This document shows, one piece after another, positions 1 to 6,783 of a DNA stretch of 8,662 bases. The stretch's first letter is position 1, and every line of letters starts with the position of its first letter. Origin of the DNA: an uncultured Pseudomonadota bacterium (GTDB taxonomy: Bacteria > Pseudomonadota > Gammaproteobacteria > Burkholderiales > SG8-41); contig CAMPGR010000142.1 of NCBI GenBank assembly GCA_946885605.1, positions 1-8,662 of the forward strand, given 5' to 3'. Position numbers and translations under genes: made by a program. A model generated the notes under the pieces. That model was not told the DNA's origin. It worked only from the letters and a program-made list of their open reading frames with translations, and searched no databases.

Positions 1-585
1 GGCTTGCAGCGCGCGCCGCAGCAGCTCCTCGAGCCGCGTGCCTTTCCCGAGCCGCGGCGCGTTGCCGGTCTTCATCAACTGATCGACGAGATGCCGGACG
101 TGCCGGCGGCCACCCCGCGCGGGGAGGACGACTTCGACGCGGTCGGTATAGAGCACGGCGCCGACGCGATTGCCATGGCGCGTCAGCAGGCGTGCGATAA
201 GCGCGACGAACTCCAGCGCCATTGCGCGTTTGGTGATCGGGCCGCCGCCGAAATTCACCGATCCGCTGAGATCGACGAGAAACCACGCAGTCACGTCGCG
301 GTCCTCGTTGAACTGGCGCACCTGCGGCACCTGAAGGCGCGCGGTGGCGTTCCAGTCGATGGTGCGCGCATCGTCGGTCACCTGATACTCGCGCAAGTCC
401 GCGAGGTCGATGCCGAAGCCCCGGAACAGCGTGCGGTAGTTGCCATGAAGCAGCCCGTCGAGGCGGCGCAGCACCGTCCATTCGATCCGCTGCAGCACCC
501 GTTCCGCGCCCGGCGCAATCGTCGCCGCCGCTTTGGGGGCGGACCGGATCGGCGTGACGTCAGCTCCGCGCCGCGATCCGGACAT
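1..585 (-). CDS. DUF58 (VWA-like) protein, 5' 195 codons only; C-terminal part lies outside the window
   Basis: Partial gene entering from the left edge; the window holds 195 codons with no stop. After a basic and Ala-rich N-terminus (1-30), the DUF58 signature YQVTDDARTIDWNATAR is at residues 68-84. A VWA-like first strand, WFLVDLSGSVNF (101-112), follows, with a MIDAS-type DxSxS (D105, S107, S109). No membrane segment is visible, unlike DUF58 proteins with two N-terminal helices. The ATG at 585 lies inside the end of the MoxR gene, a 26-base overlap in another frame, with a weak GAGG four bases upstream; translation is probably coupled. DUF58 proteins are usual partners of MoxR ATPases, and their VWA-like fold probably binds a metal and a protein client. 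The client is unknown. The family call is firm; the role is inferred from context. Confidence 0.9.
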   Translation of the reverse strand, partial: MSGSRRGADVTPIRSAPKAAATIAPGAERVLQRIEWTVLRRLDGLLHGNYRTLFRGFGIDLADLREYQVTDDARTIDWNATARLQVPQVRQFNEDRDVTAWFLVDLSGSVNFGGGPITKRAMALEFVALIARLLTRHGNRVGAVLYTDRVEVVLPARGGRRHVRHLVDQLMKTGNAPRLGKGTRLEELLRRALQA

Positions 586-1567
586 GGGCCTCGAGCGGTT
601 TATCGGGAAGCGCGACCGCCTGCATGACGCGCGCGATCAAAGTGTCCGCGGTCTCGCCATCCGAGAGCGCTTCGTAGGAGAGGACGAGCCGGTGGCGCAG
701 CACGTCCGGCACGAGATCGCCCACGTCCTCCGGCAGCACGTAATCGCGCCCGCGCAGGAAGGCGAGCGCCCGTGCGCCTTCGATCAGGCAGATGGTGGCG
801 CGCGGGCTCGCGCCGAAGGTGATGTAGCGCTTGAGGTCGCCAAGGCCGAAGCGCTCGCAGCGCCGCGTGGCCGATACGAGCTTCACCGCGTATTGGAGGA
901 ACGCCGGGTCGGCATAGACCTTGCGGCACTCGTTCTGCAGCGCCGACAACTGTTCAGTGCTCGCTACCCCGGCGACCTGGACGTCGGCCCCGGTCACCCG
1001 CTCGACGATCACGAACTCCTCCTCCTCGGTCGGGTAGTCGACCAGCACTTTCATCATGAAGCGGTCGACCTGCGCTTCGGGCAGCGGATACGTGCCCTCG
1101 GTCTCGATCGGGTTCTGCGTCGCCATCACCAGGAAGGGGTTCGGCACGCGATGCGTTTCGCCGGCGATCGTCACCTGGCGCTCCTGCATGACTTCGAGCA
1201 GCGCGCTCTGCACCTTCGCCGGCGCGCGGTTGATTTCGTCCGCGAGCAAGAGGTTCGTGAACACCGGCCCCAGCGAAGTGCTGAACTCGCCGGTCTTCTG
1301 GTTGTAGATGCGCGTGCCGACGAGATCGGCGGGAAGCAGGTCGGGCGTGAACTGGATGCGCTTGAAGGTGCCGCGAATCGTGCGTGCCAGCGTCTTCACC
1401 GTGAGGGTCTTGGCCAGTCCCGGCACGCCTTCGACGAGGAGGTGGCCCTGGGCGAGCATCGCCACCATGACGCGCTCGAGAAAGTGGTCCTGGCCGACCA
1501 CCACGCGCTTGATTTCGTAGAGGATCCGCTCCATGAGACCGCGGACGTTGACAGGATCGTCGCTCAT
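560..1567 (-). CDS. MoxR-family AAA+ ATPase
   Basis: A 335-residue protein, the usual length for MoxR ATPases, which act as ATP-driven chaperone-like remodelers of protein complexes with VWA/MIDAS partners. Walker A GVPGLAKT is at 47-54, with the Ala before Lys-Thr that is typical of MoxR. Walker B LLLADEINRA is at 106-115 (D110, E111). Sensor 1 is in VMATQNPIE (147-155) and the arginine-containing PLPEAQVDRF at 161-170. The C-terminal lid contains SPRATICLIEGARALAFLRG (254-273). It is cytoplasmic, with no signal or membrane segment. The ATG is preceded by AGGGAG ten bases upstream. The gene starts 22 bases after the protease stop and overlaps the DUF58 start by 26 bases, so the three genes look like one transcription unit. 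The substrate is unknown. The family call is very secure. Confidence 0.96.
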   Translation of the reverse strand: MSDDPVNVRGLMERILYEIKRVVVGQDHFLERVMVAMLAQGHLLVEGVPGLAKTLTVKTLARTIRGTFKRIQFTPDLLPADLVGTRIYNQKTGEFSTSLGPVFTNLLLADEINRAPAKVQSALLEVMQERQVTIAGETHRVPNPFLVMATQNPIETEGTYPLPEAQVDRFMMKVLVDYPTEEEEFVIVERVTGADVQVAGVASTEQLSALQNECRKVYADPAFLQYAVKLVSATRRCERFGLGDLKRYITFGASPRATICLIEGARALAFLRGRDYVLPEDVGDLVPDVLRHRLVLSYEALSDGETADTLIARVMQAVALPDKPLEAHVRIAARS

Positions 1568-1589
1568 TGCGTTCAGGCTCCCTAAGTTT

Positions 1590-2633
1590 TCAGAAAGGAT
1601 GCATGCCGACGGCGCCGCCGGCCGCGCCGATGGTCACTGCAAATCCGATGCCGATGAAGGTGCGGCTTTCATTCGGGCTCAGGATCGCGGTGACGATGCC
1701 CACGACGTCGCCCTGCATCGTGACGAGCGGCCCGCCCGAGCTGCCGGGATTGACCGCCGCGTCGAACTGGATGAGGCGGGTAAGCTCGCGGTCGCCCTCG
1801 GGCGAGCGGAACTCGCGGTTGAGCCCCGAAACGACGCCCGCGGACACCGACGGCCCGATGCCCATCGGAAATCCGACAGCGACCACTTCATCGCCCGGCT
1901 TCAACAAGTCGGCGGATCCGAGCGTCGCGGCCTGCAGGTCGTCCGGAATTTTCTGCGCCTTGATGACCGCCAGATCGTTTTCCGGATGAATGCTCACGAT
2001 GCCGGCTTCCGATTCGGTGCCGTCGTGGAAGGTGACGCTCACCCGTTCGGCGCCGAATACGACGTGCAGGTTGGTCAGGATCAAGCCCTCGTCCACGATA
2101 ACGACACCGGATCCCACGGAGCGCTCGACCATATTCTTCGAACCGTCCTCGCCCTTGGGTTGCCCCTCGCCCTTGGGCTGCGCCTCGCCATTTGCGCCCT
2201 TTCTCGATTCACCGCCCTGAGACTCGGAATTGGCCTCCGGCGTTTCCTTGGGCGGCGGCTGGCCGAACCCGCGCACGCGCACCACGGAGGGGCGCACGAT
2301 CTCCGCCGCTTTCGCTGGGCGCGAGGGCAACGTCTTGTTCTCGAGTGTGTGCAGCACCGCCGCATCGATGTCTTCCTGGACGAGCGTGCGCGGCTGCGGC
2401 TGTGAGCGCAAGTAGGCACCGCCGATGAGCGCAGCGAAGACCGCGCCGCCGACGAAGGTCAGGAGTCCGGCGTGCCGCCTCGCCCAGGCGCGAAGGCGTC
2501 TGAAGCGACCGCTTCGGGCGGGAGGCCGACCATGGGTCGGTTCCGAAGCGGGCGCATCGGAGGCCGCCCGGGCCGGGTTCGAATCTGCAAAGGGGGTTCG
2601 TTTCGAACCGCTGTACAGCACTTGCCGTTTCAT
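1590..2633 (-). CDS. Membrane-anchored trypsin-like (HtrA/DegP-type, S1C) serine protease without PDZ domain
   Basis: A 347-residue protein from the ATG at 2633. A GTG five codons upstream (2648) is also possible, but only the ATG has a purine-rich GAAGAA near it. A basic N-terminal tail precedes one membrane helix, roughly residues 54-74 (LLTFVGGAVFAALIGGAYL), so the protease domain probably faces the periplasm. Next comes a Pro/Gly/Lys/Glu-rich linker (about 123-168). The S1C catalytic triad is complete: His190 in LTNLHVV, Asp220 in ENDLAVIK, and Ser299 in NPGSSGGPLV. The chain ends just after the last strand (GIGFAVTI), leaving no room for the PDZ domains of DegP, DegQ or DegS. It opens the minus-strand unit with the MoxR and DUF58 genes. 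It may cleave misfolded envelope proteins or act as an effector of the MoxR module; that role is inferred. Confidence 0.92.
   Translation of the reverse strand: MKRQVLYSGSKRTPFADSNPARAASDAPASEPTHGRPPARSGRFRRLRAWARRHAGLLTFVGGAVFAALIGGAYLRSQPQPRTLVQEDIDAAVLHTLENKTLPSRPAKAAEIVRPSVVRVRGFGQPPPKETPEANSESQGGESRKGANGEAQPKGEGQPKGEDGSKNMVERSVGSGVVIVDEGLILTNLHVVFGAERVSVTFHDGTESEAGIVSIHPENDLAVIKAQKIPDDLQAATLGSADLLKPGDEVVAVGFPMGIGPSVSAGVVSGLNREFRSPEGDRELTRLIQFDAAVNPGSSGGPLVTMQGDVVGIVTAILSPNESRTFIGIGFAVTIGAAGGAVGMHPF
2147..2182 (-). repeat. 18-bp tandem repeat (two copies) in the protease linker
   Basis: Two adjacent 18-base units, 2147-2164 and 2165-2182, match at 16 of 18 positions. On the coding strand they encode consecutive GEAQPK/GEGQPK-type hexapeptides, and a degenerate third unit (GEDGSK) follows. 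The repeat is in frame, so copy-number change would alter linker length without breaking the protease. Confidence 0.7.
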
Positions 2634-2663
2634 GGGTTCTTCGACCACGCAGATCGACGCAAG

Positions 2664-2693
2664 TTAGCACGATTGCCGAAGGCCGCGTATAGT
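2664..2693 (+). promoter_or_regulatory. Candidate sigma-70-type promoter for the VWA gene
   Basis: TTAGCA at 2664-2669 (4 of 6 to the -35 consensus) and TATAGT at 2688-2693 (5 of 6 to the -10 consensus) are separated by 18 bases. They point toward the VWA gene, about 100 bases upstream of its start. This is the best match in the 161-base divergent gap. No convincing promoter was found for the minus-strand protease operon. Single promoter matches in GC-rich DNA are weak evidence. Confidence 0.35.
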
Positions 2694-2783
2694 CGGCACG
2701 ACGCAGGTGCACAACCGGCGTGCGGGGGTGTATCTTCACGGGTGAGGTGTCTGCTCCGCCGGTGAAACGCGCCAGCGGCTCCC

Positions 2784-2790
2784 GAGGAAG
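2784..2790 (+). promoter_or_regulatory. Ribosome binding site that fixes the VWA start
   Basis: GAGGAAG ends four bases before the ATG at 2795 (the GAGG core ends seven bases before it). An upstream in-frame GTG at 2720 has no comparable site, and the residues it would add are not membrane-like, so 2795 is preferred. Confidence 0.65.
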
Positions 2791-2794
2791 TGCA

Positions 2795-3847
2795 ATGCAG
2801 TTTCTGTGGCCTGATTCGCTCTGGCTTCTGTTGATCGTTCCGGTCTTGATCGCCGCCTACGTCTACGCGCTCGGAAGGCGCAAGAAAATGGCGCTGCGGT
2901 ACGCGAGCCTCGCGCTCGTGCGCGACGCGATCGGGCCGGGACAGTGGCTGCGCCGCCACCTCCCCGCCCTGATTCTCCTGTTGGCGCTGGTCTCGGCGCT
3001 GCTCGGAGTGGCGCGTCCGACTGCCGTCTTTACGCTCCCTTCCGAATATCAGACGATCGTGCTCGCGGTGGATGTTTCGCGCAGCATGCGTGCGAACGAC
3101 ATGCCGCCGAGCCGGATAGAGGCGGCGCAGAACGCGGTTCGGTCCTTCATCAGGGATCTTCCGCCCAACGTGCGGGTCGGTATCGTGACCTTCGCGGGCA
3201 CGGCAGCCGTCGTGCAGACCCCCACGACGAATCGCGACGATCTGCTCGCCGCGGTCGACCGGTTCCAGCTGCAGCACAACACCGCGACCGGAAGCGGGCT
3301 CCTGCTGGCACTCTCTTTGCTGCTGCCGGAAGCCGGCATCGACCTCGAGGCCGAGGTCTTCGATCGCAATTTCTCGCGGCGTTCAGGTGGGGTGCCGCTC
3401 GACCCGGCGCGCAGCGCGGATCGCAACGGCTTCAAACCGGTGCCGCCCGGCTCGTATACCTCCGGCGCCATTGTGCTGATGAGCGATGGCCGGCGCACCA
3501 TGGGGCCGGACCCGCTCGCGGCAGCGAAGATGGCCGCCGAGCGCGGCGTGCGGGTTCATACGGTCGGTTTCGGCGCCAAGGACGGCGGGCCGGTCACCTT
3601 CGACCATGCGGTGATCTACATGCGCTTCGACGAGGAATCCCTGAGGGCGATCGCAGGCATCACCGAGGGCGAGTATTTCCACGCCGGCAGCTCGTCAGAC
3701 CTCCGGAGGATCTACAACACCCTGACTGCGAAGCTCACGCTGGAGCGCGGGCGGACAGAGTTGAGCGCGCTCTTCGGCGCGGCGGCGGCGCTCTTCGCGC
3801 TGGTGGCGGCGGGGTTGTCGCTGCTCTGGGTGCACCGCACGTCGTGA
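2795..3847 (+). CDS. BatA/BatB-like membrane protein with von Willebrand factor A domain
   Basis: A 350-residue protein with the membrane-VWA-membrane layout of Bat-type proteins. Helices are at about 8-25 (LWLLLIVPVLIAAYVYAL) and 56-73. A VWA domain spans about 87-310, and a last helix lies at about 326-345. The MIDAS motif is intact: DVSRSM (D93, S95, S97), a Thr near 163-165 in TATGSG, and Asp231 in LMSDGRRT. The late-VWA signature FDEESLRAIAGITEGEYF is at 278-295. About 40 residues before LMSDG (roughly 183-222) look like an insertion compared with minimal Bat VWA domains. The gene diverges from the protease-MoxR-DUF58 unit, its likely functional partners, although VWA genes usually lie in the same direction downstream of DUF58. 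The VWA domain probably binds a protein partner through a metal ion. The family call is secure; the role is inferred. Confidence 0.93.
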   Translation: MQFLWPDSLWLLLIVPVLIAAYVYALGRRKKMALRYASLALVRDAIGPGQWLRRHLPALILLLALVSALLGVARPTAVFTLPSEYQTIVLAVDVSRSMRANDMPPSRIEAAQNAVRSFIRDLPPNVRVGIVTFAGTAAVVQTPTTNRDDLLAAVDRFQLQHNTATGSGLLLALSLLLPEAGIDLEAEVFDRNFSRRSGGVPLDPARSADRNGFKPVPPGSYTSGAIVLMSDGRRTMGPDPLAAAKMAAERGVRVHTVGFGAKDGGPVTFDHAVIYMRFDEESLRAIAGITEGEYFHAGSSSDLRRIYNTLTAKLTLERGRTELSALFGAAAALFALVAAGLSLLWVHRTS

Positions 3848-3855
3848 ACGGCACC

Positions 3856-5007
3856 TCAAACGTTCATAGCGCTCGAGTCTCGCTCCGGTGTTGCTGCAGC
3901 CGGCTGTCCCGACGTTACCGGGATTCGGGGTAGCGTACGTCCCCGATCCTCCGCCGCCATACGGTTTTTCCGGAGGCGCTCGTCTACCAGCGTGACCATG
4001 TTGGTCAAGGGATCGCGCAGCACAAGCTGATTGGCGATCATTCGTATCAGGCGATCGACGCGCTCGATGTGCGTTGCGCCGCCCATCAGCGCGCGCGCTG
4101 CCGCGGATGGTTTTCCCAGGGCTTGAGCCGCCTCGGCGTACTTTTCGAAAGGAACCAGGTCTGCCGAGCGCGCGCCGAGCCTGGTGCAAAGCTCCATGAC
4201 CCATTCGTAGATTTCCCGTGACTGGTCGATGTCCCCGTGCACCGCTTCCCGGATGGGGACGATGCCATTCGACCGGATACAGCGGTAGTTCCCCGTCATC
4301 AGCATGGGCCACTTCGCCAATGGCACGTACGTGGAGTCATGCACCTTGAGTTTTACCGGAACCTCCATCGCTTCGCCCCGGTAATGGAACCGGGCTTGCT
4401 CGATGTCGGCCTCGAGGCGTCGCAGCAACGCGGTGGGCTCAGCGGCGTCGAAACGTGCCGCCTTGAAGTTCGTCGCGAGGCCCACTTCAAGGACGTTTTT
4501 CGGCTGCTCCGGCGGGCGAAACGCCTGTGGATCGGGGCTCGCGAGCGTGGTGAAGCGCGGATCGAAGCCGTCCCACACGCGGGGATCGGTATAGCAACTT
4601 TCCAGCGCCTCAGTCACCAGTCCCGGAATTCGCTTGAGATACGGCAAAGGCGGCATGTTCATGATCGCCAGGCAAGGCTTGCGCGTGCGCGCAATGCGGC
4701 GCATCAGCTGCCGTACGCCCTGCGCGCCATATTGCGATTCCTGCATGCCGAACACGACCAGATCGTATTCGCGAGGATCGACCGCGTCGGGATTGCTTGC
4801 GGATAGCGTGCCCGCAAGCGTGTTCGAGTGGATTTCGATTGGCGTGGCGAAGCCCCGGATAGGGAAACGCACCCGTGTGCCTTCGCGGTTGATCAGCTCG
4901 GCGGTGGCGTGCGTGCACACCAACGTCACGCGGTGTCCCGCCATCAGGAGCTTGGTGCCGAGCAAGGAGCCGTAGGAGGCTCCGAGAATGAGTATTCTGT
5001 ATTTCAC
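3856..5007 (-). CDS. Ketopantoate-reductase-like (PanE/ApbA superfamily) NAD(P)-dependent oxidoreductase, substrate unknown
   Basis: A 383-residue protein starting at a GTG (5007) and reading MKYRILILGASYGSLLGTKL. An in-frame ATG at 5022 exists, but a strong GGAGG lies eight bases before the GTG and nothing precedes the ATG. The N-terminal Rossmann region carries GASYGS (9-14) in place of the usual GxGxxG, then a strand and D82-LVVFGMQ. The C-terminal half resembles the helical PanE domain, with LAKWPMLMTGNYRC at 230-243. By hand alignment, the catalytic Lys of the KPR 'VKAWQ' motif is Gln89, whereas Asn117, Lys232 and Asn240 may match conserved KPR positions. It is longer than E. coli PanE (about 300 residues) and has a polar C-terminal tail. 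It is therefore probably not a pantothenate enzyme; reduction of another 2-oxo acid or an opine-dehydrogenase-like reaction is possible. It follows the fatty-acyl regulator gene. Confidence 0.75.
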   Translation of the reverse strand: MKYRILILGASYGSLLGTKLLMAGHRVTLVCTHATAELINREGTRVRFPIRGFATPIEIHSNTLAGTLSASNPDAVDPREYDLVVFGMQESQYGAQGVRQLMRRIARTRKPCLAIMNMPPLPYLKRIPGLVTEALESCYTDPRVWDGFDPRFTTLASPDPQAFRPPEQPKNVLEVGLATNFKAARFDAAEPTALLRRLEADIEQARFHYRGEAMEVPVKLKVHDSTYVPLAKWPMLMTGNYRCIRSNGIVPIREAVHGDIDQSREIYEWVMELCTRLGARSADLVPFEKYAEAAQALGKPSAAARALMGGATHIERVDRLIRMIANQLVLRDPLTNMVTLVDERLRKNRMAAEDRGRTLPRIPVTSGQPAAATPERDSSAMNV

Positions 5008-5015
5008 GCGGTCAT

Positions 5016-5020
5016 CCTCC
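5016..5020 (-). promoter_or_regulatory. Ribosome binding site that decides a GTG start for the reductase
   Basis: On the minus strand GGAGG is followed after eight bases by the GTG at 5007-5005. The site overlaps the alternative ATG at 5022-5020, which has no site of its own. The GTG start also gives the short 'MKYRILILG' N-terminus typical of this Rossmann family. Confidence 0.7.
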
Positions 5021-5117
5021 ATTCGAAGTGTGTCCGGATTGCGCGCCGGTCATCCTCGCGACACGCGGACTCATGGAAGAAGAATAGAGGCTTGGGACGA
5101 GAAGATCCGGCTTCGGA

Positions 5118-5139
5118 AACTTCACACTGTGAAGTTCAC
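5118..5139. promoter_or_regulatory. Probable operator: 19-bp palindrome overlapping an 11-bp palindrome, upstream of the reductase gene
   Basis: AACTTCACACTGTGAAGTT (5118-5136) has perfect 9-base arms around one central base. Its right half also begins a second perfect palindrome, GTGAAGTTCAC (5129-5139). It sits in the 175-base gap between the regulator stop (5183) and the reductase start (5007), about 110 bases upstream of the latter. It is AT-balanced with no following T-run on either strand, so it fits a protein-binding site better than a terminator. A 16-base stretch of it (5124-5139) recurs in the regulator/aceB gap. Confidence 0.65.
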
Positions 5140-5182
5140 TCAGCACATGCGCAAACCGGATGCGCGCACGACCAAGCGCCAG

Positions 5183-6739
5183 CTATTTCGCTGTCTTGAG
5201 AATTTCTTGCTTGACGTCGGCAATGTCGCGCGCGCGCGTCGCAGGCGCTCCCTCGCAGTGCTCCGCGCGCGGGCAACGGGAGCTGCGCGGGCAGATGATG
5301 CGGGCGGGTTGCTTCAGGGCGTCCTCGACCCACGCGATGCTCAGAATGTTAGCGACTGCGCGAATCGCTTCTGAAGCCTCGCGCCCGATTCTCGCCTGGC
5401 CGCCCTTCCGCAGGCAGTCCTCCGCGATGTCGTCAACGATACGAGCTGAGCTCGGCTCGTTCGAAGACAGCGCAGGCACGAGGTCGATACCCACCGACAG
5501 CACATGCGGGTTCCCTGACATGTCGCGCGTGCGCAGCGTATGGCAGCAGTAGAGCTGCCACTGATTGTTTTCTCTCAGCACGGAAATCTGCGAGCTGGAG
5601 TCGCTGTGGGCATCGCCAAACATGCGAAATACGGCCCAGTGGCGGCAAGGGTCGGTTGCCTGCGTCATGTTGCCCCAGGGCAGCGGGATCCCGTTGCCGC
5701 GATACACCGCGCGAAAATGCCCCGGTGCGTTGGCATCGAAGAAGTGCCAATACGGATAAGGCGAGACCTTCGTCATTCGCCGCATCATCACGGCAGGTGT
5801 CAGCTCGAGCTTGCGTCTTGCGTCGATCTGATAGCGTTCCCTGATCAGGAACCGGCGGAATGGCACTTTCGGACAGAGCAGCGCACCGGCAAAGAAGCTG
5901 CATTCGAAGTCTCTCCACGCGAGCAGAACATCCCTCGCCTCGATGCCCGCGTGGAAAGGTGAGCCGCTATCGGGGCTTTCACCGATCTCCCCTCCCGTGG
6001 CGTGGGGAGACTTCATGCCGTCTCCGCCGTGAAGCACCTTATGCCCGATATGGGACGCGAGATCGAACTTGATCCGCGCGGATTCCGACTGCAGCGCCTT
6101 GTTGATATAGATGGTGCCCGGGGGCTCGAAAAAGGACCGCATCACGCTGCGCACATCATGATCGTTGTCGCGGGCGAGAACAGGCTTGCGCTCGAACCAG
6201 CGGATCGCGAGGCCGTGGCGCTTGCATAGCGCCATCAGATCGTCGACTTTCAGTGGAAAGGCACGCTTGCCGACCGCTTCGGCCGCGCGTTCCAGATCGG
6301 GATAGGCATTTCGCGATATTTCCTGATGCGAGCGGATCAGGAGATGCGCGAATTGACGTCCCGTCGTCCCGGTCTGCGACAACAGTTCGGGTATCGCGGC
6401 CTGAAGCAGGTCCTTGGAAAAGAGAAACGACGGCTCGAAGGGGATGCGTGCAGCGCCGCCGGCCGCTTCCTTCTTGCGGCTGACCGGGCCGATGTCCCCG
6501 TTGTGATCGAGAAACCACGCCGGTTTGCGCTGGAAGACCTTGGCAATCAGGTCGAGCACTTCCCGTGACGGATTCCGGCGTCCGCTTTCGATCATGCTCA
6601 AGTAGGACACCGAAGGGGCCGACTGCGGATCGATCTGGGCAAAGCGTGCAGACAGCTCTTCGAGCGTGATGCGGTGCTCCTTTCGCAGCGCGCGCAATTT
6701 CGTCCCGAGGAAATGGCTGTTCCGGCTGATTCGCTCCAT
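5183..6739 (-). CDS. XRE-family regulator with IrrE/ImmA-like domain, short-chain fatty acyl-CoA regulator (RamB-like) family
   Basis: A 518-residue protein from the ATG at 6739; an upstream in-frame TTG at 6763 is less likely. An XRE helix-turn-helix lies at about 10-75 (LGTKLRALRK, then VSYLSMIESGRRNPS). A central IrrE/ImmA-like region spans about 160-310. Its zinc-protease motif is degenerate: LASHIGHKVLH (227-237) replaces the usual HExxH. DPCRHWAVF (363-371) and a Cys-rich C-terminus (C483, C489, C495 in ICPRSSRCPRAEHC) match the layout of fatty-acyl-CoA-responsive regulators of the RamB type. RamB controls acetate and glyoxylate genes in actinobacteria. Divergence from aceB supports the same job here, probably DNA binding modulated by an acyl-CoA. 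The family call is good; the ligand and the direction of regulation are inferred. Dyads beside its start suggest autoregulation. Confidence 0.88.
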   Translation of the reverse strand: MERISRNSHFLGTKLRALRKEHRITLEELSARFAQIDPQSAPSVSYLSMIESGRRNPSREVLDLIAKVFQRKPAWFLDHNGDIGPVSRKKEAAGGAARIPFEPSFLFSKDLLQAAIPELLSQTGTTGRQFAHLLIRSHQEISRNAYPDLERAAEAVGKRAFPLKVDDLMALCKRHGLAIRWFERKPVLARDNDHDVRSVMRSFFEPPGTIYINKALQSESARIKFDLASHIGHKVLHGGDGMKSPHATGGEIGESPDSGSPFHAGIEARDVLLAWRDFECSFFAGALLCPKVPFRRFLIRERYQIDARRKLELTPAVMMRRMTKVSPYPYWHFFDANAPGHFRAVYRGNGIPLPWGNMTQATDPCRHWAVFRMFGDAHSDSSSQISVLRENNQWQLYCCHTLRTRDMSGNPHVLSVGIDLVPALSSNEPSSARIVDDIAEDCLRKGGQARIGREASEAIRAVANILSIAWVEDALKQPARIICPRSSRCPRAEHCEGAPATRARDIADVKQEILKTAK

Positions 6740-6756
6740 CGTTCGTCCAATACGAG

Positions 6757-6769
6757 CTCGCAAAGCGAG
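6757..6769. repeat. Short inverted repeat in the regulator leader
   Basis: CTCGC and GCGAG arms flank AAA just upstream of the regulator start. It could be a hairpin in the regulator mRNA leader or part of the operator cluster that begins at 6771. Confidence 0.4.
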
Positions 6770-6770
6770 T

Positions 6771-6783
6771 TGTGAAATTTACA
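6771..6783. promoter_or_regulatory. Probable operator dyad between regulator and aceB
   Basis: TGTGAAATTTACA is an imperfect palindrome of form TGTnAAnTTnACA. Its core GTGAAATTTAC matches the perfect palindrome GTGAAGTTCAC upstream of the reductase at 9 of 11 positions. Read on the minus strand, the surrounding 16 bases (6787 to 6772) match 5124-5139 at 14 of 16. It lies about 32 bases upstream of the regulator ATG, a position suited to autorepression. Confidence 0.6.

Noticed and set aside
533..1585. A 350-codon open frame on the plus strand opposite the MoxR gene
   Set aside because: It is fully antisense to a strongly conserved ATPase, and its Arg/His/Ala-rich product matches no fold. Such frames are expected from third-position GC bias.
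1590..1610. Possible frameshift that removed a PDZ domain from the protease
   Set aside because: The MoxR start follows 22 bases after the stop, leaving no remnant PDZ sequence. The short C-terminus therefore looks native.
1533..2405. A 290-codon plus-strand frame opposite the protease gene
   Set aside because: It is antisense to the catalytic domain of the protease, with no recognisable motif.
3897..3906. CAGCCGGCTG palindrome near the end of the reductase gene as a terminator or operator
   Set aside because: It is a ten-base GC-rich palindrome inside coding sequence with no loop or T-run, and is expected by chance.
2944..3933. A 329-codon open frame on the plus strand within the VWA gene
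   Set aside because: It is a shifted-frame shadow; the product is low-complexity Arg/Ala/Gly, while the overlapping frame encodes a clear VWA domain.
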